Numbered from the stretch's first letter, positions 1 through 7,421 are shown. The stretch is DNA of 13,117 nt from Paracoccaceae bacterium (GCA_007120685.1 SKNG01000068.1:1-13117), one strand, 5' to 3'. Notes: generated by a model from the sequence alone, not told the origin. Numbers and translations are program-made.

Positions 1-1032
1 GGCCAGCCCTGGGCGCTTTGCCCGCGCTCGATCCTGAAGGCGGCGCTGGCGCGGCTGGAACGGGTGGCGGGCCTGTCGCTGATGGCCAGTTTCGAGCATG
101 AGTTCCAGTTCCGCGATGGCATGCTGGGCCAGGGCACGGGCTACGCGCTGCAGGGGTTCCGACCCAACCGGGTGTTTGCCGAACGGCTGGTGGGGGCGAT
201 GCGCGCCGCCGGGCTGGAGCCGGACACGATCATGAAGGAATACGGGCAGAACCAGTTCGAGGTCACCATGGACCCCGCGCGCGGCGTCAGCGCTGCCGAT
301 CACGCGGTGATCCTGCGCCAGCTGGTCTATGCGGTGGCCGAAAGCTGCGGCCATGCCGCCACCTTCACGCCGCTGCAGGACCCGGCGGGCATCGGCAACG
401 GGGTGCATGTGCATTTCAGCCTGATCGACACCGCCGGGGCACCGGCAACCTATGACCCACAGGGCCGCCACCGGATGACCCCCGCCGCTTCGGCCTTCGC
501 TGCCGGGATCCTCGCCCATGTCGATGCGATCATGGCGCTGGTGGCGCCCAGCGTGGTCTCTTACGGGCGGCTGACCCCGCATCGCTGGAGCGCGGCCTTC
601 AACAACCTCGGGCTGCAGGACCGCGAGGCGACGCTGCGCATCTGCCCGGTTTCGGCCCTGTCCGACATCGACATCGCGCGCCAGTTCAACCTGGAATTCC
701 GCGCCGCCGATGCCACCGCCAGCCCCTATCTGCAACTCGCCGCCCTGGTCCATGCCGGCTGCCAGGGCATCGAGGACGGGCTGGAGGCGCCCGACACCAC
801 CGAGGAAGACCTCGCCACCCTGACGCCAGAGGCGCTGGCGGCGCGCGGGCTGCGGCGGCTGCCCACCAGCCTGGAACAGGCGCTGGAGGTCTTCGCCGCC
901 AGCGAGCAGGTGCGCGGCTGGTTCGGCGAGGAATTCGTCACCGTCTACCGCGCGCACAAGCAGGGCGAGATGGATTTCGTCGCCAGCATGACGCCAGAGG
1001 CGCTTCACGGTGCTTATGCTCGGGTCTACTGA
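1..1032 (+). CDS. Glutamine synthetase family ligase, 5'-truncated by window edge
   Basis: The reading frame is open from base 1 and ends at TGA 1030-1032, so the gene starts outside the window. About 343 residues are present of a family usually 430-460 long; mainly the N-terminal beta-grasp domain is missing. Visible catalytic-domain landmarks, in order: FEHEF (bases 91-105, metal-binding Glu pair), QNQFEVT (metal/glutamate site), GNGVHVHFS (about 394-420, ATP/metal His), the AFNN...LRIC segment with active-site Arg, and LEFRAADATASPYLQLAAL (metal Glu plus Arg). These make it an ATP-dependent amine-glutamate ligase fold. The NLYDLP adenylylation motif of housekeeping GlnA is not seen near the C terminus; an Ala/Thr/Glu-rich stretch lies there. 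That fits the PuuA/gamma-glutamyl-amine ligase side of the family, which attaches glutamate to amines during catabolism, but the amine cannot be inferred. A GTG at 64 is in frame but is internal to the conserved domain and is not the start. The fold is certain; the substrate is unknown. Confidence 0.93.
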   Translation, partial: GQPWALCPRSILKAALARLERVAGLSLMASFEHEFQFRDGMLGQGTGYALQGFRPNRVFAERLVGAMRAAGLEPDTIMKEYGQNQFEVTMDPARGVSAADHAVILRQLVYAVAESCGHAATFTPLQDPAGIGNGVHVHFSLIDTAGAPATYDPQGRHRMTPAASAFAAGILAHVDAIMALVAPSVVSYGRLTPHRWSAAFNNLGLQDREATLRICPVSALSDIDIARQFNLEFRAADATASPYLQLAALVHAGCQGIEDGLEAPDTTEEDLATLTPEALAARGLRRLPTSLEQALEVFAASEQVRGWFGEEFVTVYRAHKQGEMDFVASMTPEALHGAYARVY

Positions 1033-1119
1033 GCCCCTTTCCTTGCGTCGCGCTGTGCTTGCCCGGGTGATCCGCCACTGACACCGTTTCCAGCCGATCG
1101 CGTCGGCCGGCGCGGGGTG

Positions 1120-1139
1120 ACGCGCCTTCGAAGGCGCGT
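1120..1139. repeat. Perfect 20-bp palindrome
   Basis: Bases 1120-1139 read ACGCGCCTTC followed by its exact reverse complement GAAGGCGCGT. As RNA this folds into an 8-bp GC-rich stem with a UCGA loop. It sits 88 bp after the ligase stop and 2 bp before a second stem-loop. No T-run follows it directly, so alone it is not a typical intrinsic terminator. It may act with the next hairpin as a tandem terminator, protect the 3' end of the ligase mRNA, or be a protein-binding palindrome. Confidence 0.6.
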
Positions 1140-1141
1140 GC

Positions 1142-1166
1142 AAACGGGCTTTCCAAAGCCCGTTTT
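1142..1166 (+). terminator. Intrinsic terminator downstream of the ligase gene
   Basis: AAACGGGCTTT (1142-1152) pairs perfectly with AAAGCCCGTTT (1155-1165) across a 2-base CC centre, giving about 10 bp around a 4-base loop in practice. The stem ends in TTTT (1163-1166). The G/C core with flanking A and T runs is the usual layout of a rho-independent terminator. The A-run on the left arm gives it weaker potential in the opposite direction. Confidence 0.8.
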
Positions 1167-1362
1167 CCGTCGGTGCCCCCGCGTCCCGAGCCAATCAACC
1201 CGGTTTCGTATGACAGCCGGCGATTTGCCCTTCGGCATCGTGACCGGGTGACCCGGCACATGCTGTCGCGGACAGCGGGTCGACCATGTTGCCCGGCCGC
1301 ATGGCGGTCACCCCCGCAGCCGGCGCCGATTTGGCCAGCCTTCGGCACGCGGCGGCGCAGGG

Positions 1363-1395
1363 TTGACCCGCAAACTTGTCATTGACTTGTATTGA
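1363..1395 (+). promoter_or_regulatory. Candidate promoter/operator of the regulator-kinase-transporter operon
   Basis: TTGACC at 1363-1368 is a good -35 match. A weak -10-like element (TTGTAT 1387-1392 or TATTGA 1390-1395) follows at 18-21 bp. This is the most AT-rich patch near the regulator gene, and TTGA recurs at 1363, 1382, 1392 and 1397, which could reflect operator half-sites. GntR/HutC regulators commonly autoregulate from sites overlapping their own promoter. The -10 match is poor, so this is a suggestion only. Confidence 0.35.
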
Positions 1396-1417
1396 ATTGA
1401 CCTGCTCTGCTGCAACC

Positions 1418-2248
1418 ATGGCTATCGATGTGCAGAGCGGAAAGCCGGACACATGCGCGGCAGCGTCACCGGGGACTGCCCCTGACGCCGGCGCGCCTGC
1501 CCGGCCGCGCGCCGCGGCCCGCTACCGCCGTTCGGTTCCGCTCTATCTGCAGATCGCGCAAACGCTGGCTGACCAGATCACCCAGGGCCTGCAGCCGCCC
1601 GGCCTGCCGCTGCCATCGGAGCATCAGTTGACGTCGCTCTTCGGGGTCAGCCGGGTCACGGTCCGGGCGGCCCTGGCGGAACTCAGCCGGCGGGGCATGA
1701 TCGAGCGTCGTCACGGCGCGGGCAGCTTCGTGCGGGCCAGCAGCATCCGGCGCGAAATGGGCGCCCTGATCGATTTCCGCACCGAAGCCGCGCGCCATGG
1801 GCGGGTTGCCAGCACCCGCCTGCTGACGCTGACCCGCCGCGCCCCGGCGATTGGCGAGCGGATCCGCTTCGGCCTGCCCGCACCCCCACAGATATGGGAG
1901 GCACTGCGCCTGAAGCTCCTCAACGGCGTCCCGGCCATGCTGCAAAGGACCGTCCTGCCGGAAACGGCGCTTGGCGCCGATGCGGCGGAGGCGCTGCGCA
2001 GCGGTTCGCTTTATGCCTATCTCGGACAGCGCGGCCTGCGGCCGGCAACCGCCGAGGATGTGGTCGAGGCGGTGGCGCTGGAGGCCGCCGCCGCGGCGCA
2101 TCTGAAACTGCCCCCCGGCTCGCCCGTCTTTCGTTTTTTGCGGCTGGGCCGTTTGGCCGATGGCAAGGCCATCGAACTGACCGAAAGCCTGATCCGGTCG
2201 GACTCCTACAAGCTGGTGTTCAATCCGCGGCTGGGGGGCCAGGCATGA
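1418..2248 (+). CDS. GntR-family (HutC/UTRA) transcriptional regulator
   Basis: The 276-residue protein has a GntR winged helix-turn-helix at about residues 40-106 (VPLYLQIAQTLADQI, LPSEHQLTSLFGVSRVTVR, MIERRHGAGSFV) and a UTRA-type effector domain at about 118-270. UTRA domains bind small carbohydrate or amino-acid-derived ligands, so this is probably the local inducible switch, most often a repressor relieved by the imported compound or its phosphate. ATG 1418 is chosen: it is the first ATG in frame and is preceded by the AT-rich promoter-like patch. There is no clear Shine-Dalgarno, and a TTG at 1376 would give 14 more residues. The first 35 residues are Ala/Pro-rich and probably disordered, longer than usual for the family. 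The stop overlaps the kinase start as ATGA (2245-2248), which implies co-transcription and translational coupling. Confidence 0.93.
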   Translation: MAIDVQSGKPDTCAAASPGTAPDAGAPARPRAAARYRRSVPLYLQIAQTLADQITQGLQPPGLPLPSEHQLTSLFGVSRVTVRAALAELSRRGMIERRHGAGSFVRASSIRREMGALIDFRTEAARHGRVASTRLLTLTRRAPAIGERIRFGLPAPPQIWEALRLKLLNGVPAMLQRTVLPETALGADAAEALRSGSLYAYLGQRGLRPATAEDVVEAVALEAAAAAHLKLPPGSPVFRFLRLGRLADGKAIELTESLIRSDSYKLVFNPRLGGQA

Positions 2249-3753
2249 CCGAGGTGATGTTGGCCGTCGATCTGGGCACCGGCTCGATCCGCGCGGCAGC
2301 GATCACGGCCCGGGGCGAGACGGTCTGCGCGGCGCAAGAACCCCTGTCCGTCGCCGAGCCCTTTCCAGGCTGGGCCGAAATCGACCCCGCCCTGTGGTGG
2401 CAGGGCCTGCGCACCACCATCGGCGCGGTGCTGGACCGGCTGGCGCCAGAGCAGCGGCCGGCAGCGCTGTGCATCGGCGGCGTCACCCGCTCGCAGGTGC
2501 TGCTTGATGCCGAAGACCGCCTGTTGCGCCCGGCGATCCTGTTCCGCGACCGCCGGGCAGAGCATGTCGCCGCCCGTATCGCCGCGGAGCTTCCGACAGA
2601 AAACCCGGCCGAGGCGATTTCGGCCTTTCATCCCTTCGCCCGTCTCGCCTGGCTGATGACCCACGAAGCCGATGTCTTCGACCGCTGCGCCACGCTGCTG
2701 GAGCCGAAGGACTACCTGAACTGGCGCCTGACCGGGATCAAGGCCGCGGATGGCGTGACCTACTCGCGTTTCGATGCCTTTACGCAGCGCGGCCAGCCCA
2801 GACCGGACTGGCTGCGGCGGATCATGAAACTGGTGTCACCGCCCCTGCTGATGCCGTGGCAGGACCTGGGCACCGTATCCTGCCCCGAGCCCCCCTTTGA
2901 CCGGCTGCGCGGCCTGCCGGTGATGGCCGGCGCCATGGATACCTGGGCCACGGCCGCCGGGGCCGGGGCGGTGGCGCCCGGTCAGGGCTATGATGTCGCC
3001 GGCACGTCCGAGGCCGTGGGCCTGGTCACCGCCAGCCGGCTGGGCGTGTCCGGCCTGGTATCGGTGCGCTGGGGCGAGGCGGTCTATCAGCTTGGCGGCC
3101 CCACCCAGATCGGCGCCGATGCCGCCGCCTGGGCGCATGCGAATTTCCGCCTGCGCGGCAGCCTGGCGGCGGCGATCGAGCGTGCCGGCGCGCGCATCCC
3201 GAACGAGGAACTGCCGCTTTTCCTGCCCTATCTGCAGGGCGAACGGGCGCCGGTCTGGCGGTCCGACCTGCGCGGCGCCTTCTGGGGCCTTGGCCGCGGT
3301 CTGGATGCCGAGGGTTTGCTGTGGTCGACCATGGAAGGGGTGGCCCATTCGGTGCGCGACATCCTGGACACCGCGCGCGCCGCCACGGGCGAGCATCTGG
3401 ACGAGATCCGCATCTGCGGCGGCGGTGCGCAAAGCGACGGCTGGTGCCAGTTGAAGGCCGATGTCTGCGGCACGCCGGTGGTGCGCACGGTGCCGAAGGA
3501 AACCGGGCTGATCGGCGCGGCGCTCTGCGCGGCGGTGGGGCTGGGCCACCACGCGGATCTGAACGCCGCTGCCGGGGCGATGTGCCGGATCGACCGGGTG
3601 TTCGAACCCTCCGAGCCCCTGCGCGCCTTCTTCGAACGCCGGGTGCGGCGGTATCGGAAACTCAAGCAGTTCGCCCTGGCCCTTGCCGACCAGCCCGCGC
3701 TGCAGGTGGTCGAGGACGCGCCCGGCAGCAGGCACAGCAGGGAGGCCACCTGA
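2245..3753 (+). CDS. FGGY-family carbohydrate kinase, xylulokinase-like
   Basis: The 502-residue protein matches the usual length of FGGY sugar kinases, cytosolic enzymes that phosphorylate ketoses, polyols or related hydroxyl compounds with ATP. Landmarks: the N-terminal phosphate-binding strand AVDLGTGSIRAA (7-18); SQVLLDAEDRLLRPAILFRDRRA (83-105, in the xylulokinase substrate-loop position); GAMDTWATAAGAGAV (229-243) with the likely catalytic base Asp232; LPYLQGERAPVW (327-338); and GGGAQSDGWCQLKAD (392-406), the second FGGY signature. Xylulokinase normally shows QMHG and NDQR in the substrate loops; here the equivalents are GGVTRSQ and RDRR, so the substrate is probably not D-xylulose. 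The start ATG 2245 overlaps the regulator stop and has a G6 Shine-Dalgarno at 2233-2238. An upstream in-frame ATG at 1894 lies inside the regulator gene and is rejected. The kinase probably acts on a sugar or polyol moiety delivered by the adjacent transporter; that link is inferred. Confidence 0.92.
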   Translation: MTEVMLAVDLGTGSIRAAAITARGETVCAAQEPLSVAEPFPGWAEIDPALWWQGLRTTIGAVLDRLAPEQRPAALCIGGVTRSQVLLDAEDRLLRPAILFRDRRAEHVAARIAAELPTENPAEAISAFHPFARLAWLMTHEADVFDRCATLLEPKDYLNWRLTGIKAADGVTYSRFDAFTQRGQPRPDWLRRIMKLVSPPLLMPWQDLGTVSCPEPPFDRLRGLPVMAGAMDTWATAAGAGAVAPGQGYDVAGTSEAVGLVTASRLGVSGLVSVRWGEAVYQLGGPTQIGADAAAWAHANFRLRGSLAAAIERAGARIPNEELPLFLPYLQGERAPVWRSDLRGAFWGLGRGLDAEGLLWSTMEGVAHSVRDILDTARAATGEHLDEIRICGGGAQSDGWCQLKADVCGTPVVRTVPKETGLIGAALCAAVGLGHHADLNAAAGAMCRIDRVFEPSEPLRAFFERRVRRYRKLKQFALALADQPALQVVEDAPGSRHSREAT

Positions 3754-3880
3754 TGAAGCCTGCCCTGCGGCGCGGATCACGCCAGGATCGATGGCCGGCC
3801 CCACCGTGCCGCAACGCGCAAACGGCGCAGGCAGGCGGTTCATGGCCTGCGCGCCGGATTGTCACCACGAAAAAGCAACA

Positions 3881-3891
3881 GGGAGAGGAGG
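3881..3891 (+). promoter_or_regulatory. Strong ribosome-binding site setting the binding-protein start
   Basis: GGGAGAGGAGG ends 8 bases before ATG 3900 and is the strongest Shine-Dalgarno in the window. It decides between starts: an in-frame ATG at 3753 (touching the kinase stop as TGATG) would add 49 charged residues in front of the signal peptide. Two closer ATGs at 3892 and 3895 are out of frame. Strong initiation suits a periplasmic binding protein needed in excess over the membrane components. Confidence 0.8.
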
Positions 3892-3899
3892 ATGATGGC

Positions 3900-5504
3900 A
3901 TGACGGAAAGAACAGGACGCCTCAGGAAGGCGGCCGCGCTGGTGCTGGGCGCCACGCTGGCCTTGGGGATCACGGCGCCCGCCGCGCTGGCCGAGCGTTT
4001 GGTGATCGTGATGGATCCGCCCTCGGCCGAAACCAACCGATTCTGGGAAACCAGCGGCGATCTGGCCCTTGGCCCGGCGATGCAGACGCTGGTCGGCAAC
4101 GACCCCCGGACGGGAGAGTTCGACAACAGCGGGCTGGCCGAAAGCTGGGAACATAACGAGGATTTCACCCGCTGGACCTTCCGGCTGCACCCCGAGGCCC
4201 GTTTCCACCAGGACTGGGGCCCGGTGACCACCGCGGATGTCGTGCACAGCTATGATCTGCACACCGGCGAGGACTCGATCCTGACCGGCATCAACCTGCT
4301 GCGCGGTGCTGAACTGGAGGTGCAGGACGAGCACACCATCACCTTCGTGCTGCCAGAGCCGCGGCCGAATTTCCTGTTCGCGCATGGCGGCCGGGGGATC
4401 ATGGTGATCTATTCGAAGGCCCAGTACGAGGCCGAGGGCATCGAAGGCTATGACCGCCGCCCCGCCGGCACCGGGCATTTCGAGTTCGCCTCGCGCAGCA
4501 TCGGCGAGGGCGTGGTGTTCAGCGCCGTCTCCGACCACTGGTCCGGCACCGATGCGACGGTCAGCGAACTGGCGATCCGCTACGTCAGCGAGCCGTCGAC
4601 GAAGCTGGCCATGCTGCGCGCCCGCGAGGCGCAGATCGTCGCGCTGCCGCGCGAGTTGCAGCCCGAGGCGGTTGACGCCGGTTTCGCCATCGTCAGCTCG
4701 ACCAACCCGGCGATGCAGACGGCCTTCATGTTCAACAACCTCTATCCGCCCGATGTCGATGGCCACAACCCGGACCTGCCCTGGCTGGACGTGCGGATCC
4801 GCGAGGCGATCAACCGCTCCATCGACCGCGAGGTGCTGATGGAGGTTCTCTACGACGGGCGCGCCGATACGCTGGTGCGGTTCATGATGGACCCGCTGAA
4901 CGAGGGCTACGCGCCGGAGCTGGCCGAACGCTTCGAGGCCGCCTATGGCTACGACCCAGACCGCGCCCGCGCCCTGCTGGCCGAGGCCGGCTATCCCGAT
5001 GCCTTTGCCGATCCGGTGATCCCGATCGTGTCGACCACCCTGGGCGGCAACCCGGAGTTTCCGGTGATGGCCGAACTTCTGCAGGTGTTCATGGACGAGG
5101 TCGGCCTGCAGACCGAATTGCGGGAAATGGACTGGGGCACCCTGGGCGGCATGGCCCGGGCGCGCACGGCCTATGTGCTGCGCCCGATGCGCAACGCCCC
5201 GATCCGCCCGACCGAGGTGGGGCTGCGGGTCTTCTTCTCGTCGCACGGCCGGCCGATCAATTTCTACGAGCACGAGACGGTCGAGGCGCTGCTGGCCGAG
5301 ATGGCGACGACCATCGACGCGCAAGCCCGCGACGAACTGGGCCGCGCCGCCTTCACGCATCTGTTCGAGGACTATTCCGACATCCCCATCGCCGCCGTGG
5401 CCTATGAGATCGCGGTAGATCCGGACCGGGTGGCGGGCTGGGATTTCCCGGGCGCCACCGCCATCGGGCTCAGCCACTGGCATCTGATCGACCTCGTGGA
5501 ATGA
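3900..5504 (+). CDS. ABC transporter substrate-binding protein, family 5 (DppA/OppA type)
   Basis: The 534-residue secreted protein has a Sec signal peptide (RLRK, then a hydrophobic core, then an Ala-Leu-Ala site with probable cleavage after residue 31). The mature part has the family-5 extracellular solute-binding plan: ALGPAMQTLVGNDPRTGEF near the N terminus, LAESWEHNEDFTRWTFRLHP, FHQDWGPVTTADVVHSYD, a central IREAINRSIDREVLMEVLYDGRA, and YGYDPDRARALLAEAGYP. It captures the ligand in the periplasm and hands it to the DppB/C-type permeases that follow. The family binds peptides but also oligosaccharides, opines, nickel and other compounds, so the ligand is open. There is no lipobox Cys at the cleavage site, consistent with a soluble Gram-negative periplasmic protein. 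It lies 146 bp after the kinase and 124 bp before the first permease, with a strong hairpin in the second gap. Confidence 0.94.
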   Translation: MTERTGRLRKAAALVLGATLALGITAPAALAERLVIVMDPPSAETNRFWETSGDLALGPAMQTLVGNDPRTGEFDNSGLAESWEHNEDFTRWTFRLHPEARFHQDWGPVTTADVVHSYDLHTGEDSILTGINLLRGAELEVQDEHTITFVLPEPRPNFLFAHGGRGIMVIYSKAQYEAEGIEGYDRRPAGTGHFEFASRSIGEGVVFSAVSDHWSGTDATVSELAIRYVSEPSTKLAMLRAREAQIVALPRELQPEAVDAGFAIVSSTNPAMQTAFMFNNLYPPDVDGHNPDLPWLDVRIREAINRSIDREVLMEVLYDGRADTLVRFMMDPLNEGYAPELAERFEAAYGYDPDRARALLAEAGYPDAFADPVIPIVSTTLGGNPEFPVMAELLQVFMDEVGLQTELREMDWGTLGGMARARTAYVLRPMRNAPIRPTEVGLRVFFSSHGRPINFYEHETVEALLAEMATTIDAQARDELGRAAFTHLFEDYSDIPIAAVAYEIAVDPDRVAGWDFPGATAIGLSHWHLIDLVE

Positions 5505-5538
5505 ACCGAGGCGCTGCCCTGTCTTGCCGGTTCTGCCG

Positions 5539-5566
5539 GGTGCCGGCCGCAACAGCGGCCGGCACC
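5539..5566 (+). promoter_or_regulatory. Intra-operon RNA hairpin between binding-protein and permease genes
   Basis: GGTGCCGGCCGC (5539-5550) pairs perfectly with GCGGCCGGCACC (5555-5566) around an AACA loop: 12 bp, 11 of them G-C. No T-run follows, so complete termination is unlikely. In many binding-protein-dependent ABC operons a stable hairpin after the binding-protein gene protects the upstream mRNA from 3' exonucleases or causes partial attenuation, giving more binding protein than permease. That role is inferred from position and structure. Confidence 0.7.
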
Positions 5567-5628
5567 TGCGCGGAACGTGGCCGGGACGGCCGCGCGCGCG
5601 CTGCGCCGGGCCTGGGGCTGATGCCGGC

Positions 5629-6549
5629 ATGATACGGTTTGCCTTGTCGCGGCTGGCGCAGGTCCTGTTCACGATCTGGGCGATAACGGTGCTGGTGTTC
5701 GCGCTCTCGCACGCTACCGGCAGCCCGCTGGACACGTTGCTGCCCGACGATGCCACCCCGGAACAGATTGCCGCCCTCACCAGCCGGCTGGGCCTCGATC
5801 AGCCCTATCACATCCAGTATCTGCGTTTCCTCGGCTCGGCGCTGCAGGGCGATTTCGGCGACTCGCTGCGCTGGCGCGGCGAGCCGGCGCTGGGGCTGGT
5901 GCTGGACCGGCTGCCGGCCACGCTCAGCCTGGGCGGGCTGGCGGTGCTGATCAGCCTGGCGGTGGCGCTGCCGCTGGGCGTGGTGGCGGCGACGCGGAAG
6001 GACAGCTGGATCGACCTGCTGGCCCGCGCCATCGCGCTGCTGGGCCAGGCGATTCCCGCCTTCTGGCTGGGCATCGTGCTGATCTGGGTCTTCGCCGTCT
6101 GGCTGCAATGGCTGCCGACATCGGGGCAGGGGGGCTTGCGCCACATGATCCTGCCCGCCATCGCCATCGCCTGGTTCCAGATCGCCGCGCTGGTCCGGCT
6201 GACCCGCTCGGCGATGCTGGATGTGCTGGACACCGAATATGTGAAACTCGCCCGGATCAAGGGGCTGGCGGAATCCCGGGTGGTCTGGAAACACGCCTTC
6301 GTCAACGCCGCCAGCGTGCCGCTGACCTATTTCGGCATCCTCGCCGGGTCGGTGCTGACCGGGTCGATCGTGGTGGAGACGGTGTTTTCCTGGCCAGGCA
6401 CCGGCTGGCTGGCCATCGAGGCGATCCGGGGGCGGGATTTCCCGGTCATTCAGGCGGTGGTGCTGTTCTTCGCCGTGATCTTCCTGGCGGCGAATTATCT
6501 GGTCGATCTCCTCTATGCCTGGCTCGATCCAAGGGTGCGCCATGGCTAG
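5629..6549 (+). CDS. ABC transporter permease, DppB/OppB type
   Basis: The 306-residue inner-membrane protein starts with the typical MIRFALSRLAQVLFTIW and has about six membrane segments (roughly 9-27, 99-121, 134-160, 172-190, 228-250, 274-296). A periplasmic loop contains LGLDQPYHIQYLRFL and GDFGDSLRWRGEP, hallmarks of DppB-type permeases. The EAA coupling motif lies at about 204-227 (EYVKLARIKGLAESR, then HAFVNA) and contacts the ATPases; ETVFSWPGTGWL (250-261) is also conserved in the family. ATG 5629 begins exactly at the conserved N terminus. It overlaps the stop of a three-codon reading frame (ATG CCG GCA TGA, 5621-5632), and its own Shine-Dalgarno is weak. Its 3' end overlaps the next permease by 8 bp. 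It forms a heterodimer with that protein. Confidence 0.95.
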   Translation: MIRFALSRLAQVLFTIWAITVLVFALSHATGSPLDTLLPDDATPEQIAALTSRLGLDQPYHIQYLRFLGSALQGDFGDSLRWRGEPALGLVLDRLPATLSLGGLAVLISLAVALPLGVVAATRKDSWIDLLARAIALLGQAIPAFWLGIVLIWVFAVWLQWLPTSGQGGLRHMILPAIAIAWFQIAALVRLTRSAMLDVLDTEYVKLARIKGLAESRVVWKHAFVNAASVPLTYFGILAGSVLTGSIVVETVFSWPGTGWLAIEAIRGRDFPVIQAVVLFFAVIFLAANYLVDLLYAWLDPRVRHG

Positions 6550-7420
6550 CATCGCGCCGCCCCTTGCCCCCCGAAAGGCCCGCCGCGCGGCCAGACGCCG
6601 CCGCCCGCCGATCATCCCGCTGGCGCTGTTGCTGGTGGTGCTGATCGTGCCGGCGCTGGCCGCCGATCTGATCGCCCCGCATGACCCCTATCAAAGCCAC
6701 CTGCGCAACCGGCTTCAGCCGCCGGCCTTCTGGGGCGGCAGCTGGGAATTTCCGCTGGGCACCGACCGGCTGGGCCGCTGCATGCTCAGCCGCATCCTGC
6801 ACGGCGCCTGGTATGCGCTGTCGATCTCCATGGTCGGCATCGCCATCGGGGCGGCGCTGGGCTCGGCCATGGGGTTGATCGCGGGCTATGCGCGCGGGCT
6901 GACCGATGTGGTGCTGATGCGCCTTGCCGATATCAGCTTCGCCCTGCCCGCCGTGCTGCTGGTGCTGGCGCTGGGCGTGGCCTGGGGGCCCAGCCTTCAG
7001 GCGGTGCTGATCGTCGTGGCCTTCGTGCTCTGGGCGCAATTCGCCCGGCAGGTGCGCGGCGAGGTGCTGTCGCTGCGCGAGCGCGATTTTGTCGCCCGCG
7101 CCCGGGTGGCCGGCGCCGGGCATCTGCGCATCCTGCTGCGCCATATCCTGCCCAATGTCTTCAACACCATCGTGGTGATGGCGACGCTGCAGATCGGGGT
7201 GATCATCATCCTGGAGGCGACGCTTAGCTTTCTGGGCATCGGCATTCCGCGCCCGGCACCCACCTGGGGGCTGCTGATTGCCGATGGGCGGCAGTTCATC
7301 ACCTCGGCCTGGTGGATTTCGTTCTTTCCAGGTCTGGCGATCCTGCTGGTCGTCCTGTCGATCAACCTGCTGGGCGACTGGCTGCGCGACCGGCTGGACC
7401 CCCGCCTGCGGCAGATCTGA
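6542..7420 (+). CDS. ABC transporter permease, DppC/OppC type
   Basis: The 292-residue inner-membrane partner of the preceding permease has an Arg-rich cytosolic N terminus (RKARRAARRRR, 11-21), a first membrane helix at about 24-42, and then the DppC-type stretch LGTDRLGRCMLSRILHGAWYAL (72-93). Four or five more helices follow. The EAA motif is at about 182-206 (DFVARARVAGAGHLRI, then HILPNVFN); EATLSFLGIG (225-234) and the terminal GDWLRDRLDPRLR are also family features. DppC-type proteins normally have Asp at the position of Cys80 (LGRD); the change is noted but is not in a known catalytic site. The start ATG 6542 has AAGGG 6 bases upstream (6531-6535) and overlaps the previous gene by 8 bp, indicating translational coupling and matched stoichiometry. 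Confidence 0.95.
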   Translation: MASIAPPLAPRKARRAARRRRPPIIPLALLLVVLIVPALAADLIAPHDPYQSHLRNRLQPPAFWGGSWEFPLGTDRLGRCMLSRILHGAWYALSISMVGIAIGAALGSAMGLIAGYARGLTDVVLMRLADISFALPAVLLVLALGVAWGPSLQAVLIVVAFVLWAQFARQVRGEVLSLRERDFVARARVAGAGHLRILLRHILPNVFNTIVVMATLQIGVIIILEATLSFLGIGIPRPAPTWGLLIADGRQFITSAWWISFFPGLAILLVVLSINLLGDWLRDRLDPRLRQI

Positions 7421-7421
7421 C

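Larger units (their letters stand above)
1033..1417. other. Intergenic region between ligase gene and regulator
   Basis: This 385-bp stretch holds no convincing gene; the short ORFs in it lack conserved features. It contains two strong stem-loops just after the ligase gene (1120-1139 and 1142-1166), two weak ones (5-bp stem 1244-1248/1252-1256 and 6-bp stem 1262-1267/1271-1276), and an AT-richer promoter-like segment at 1363-1417 ahead of the regulator. The arrangement suggests that the ligase transcript ends here and that the regulator/kinase/transporter unit starts from its own promoter. Confidence 0.7.

Noticed and set aside
1894..2244. Extended kinase start at 1894
   Set aside because: This part lies inside the regulator gene in another frame and has no FGGY similarity. 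The conserved kinase N terminus starts at 2245 with a good ribosome site.
3753..3899. Upstream in-frame ATG (3753) extending the binding protein by 49 residues and touching the kinase stop
   Set aside because: The extension is Arg/Gln/Pro-rich and would bury the signal peptide. A strong Shine-Dalgarno sits 8 bases before ATG 3900, where a normal signal peptide starts.
5539..5566. Intrinsic terminator ending the operon after the binding-protein gene
   Set aside because: No T-run follows the stem, and the permease and ATPase genes directly after it are needed for the same importer.
3840..5780. A 646-codon open frame on the minus strand opposite the binding-protein gene
   Set aside because: It is a shadow caused by GC-rich codon use: rich in His/Arg/Gln/Gly, no recognisable domain, and fully opposite a clear gene. 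The other long minus-strand frames over 5470-9415 and the plus-strand frames over 10213-12544 are rejected for the same reason.
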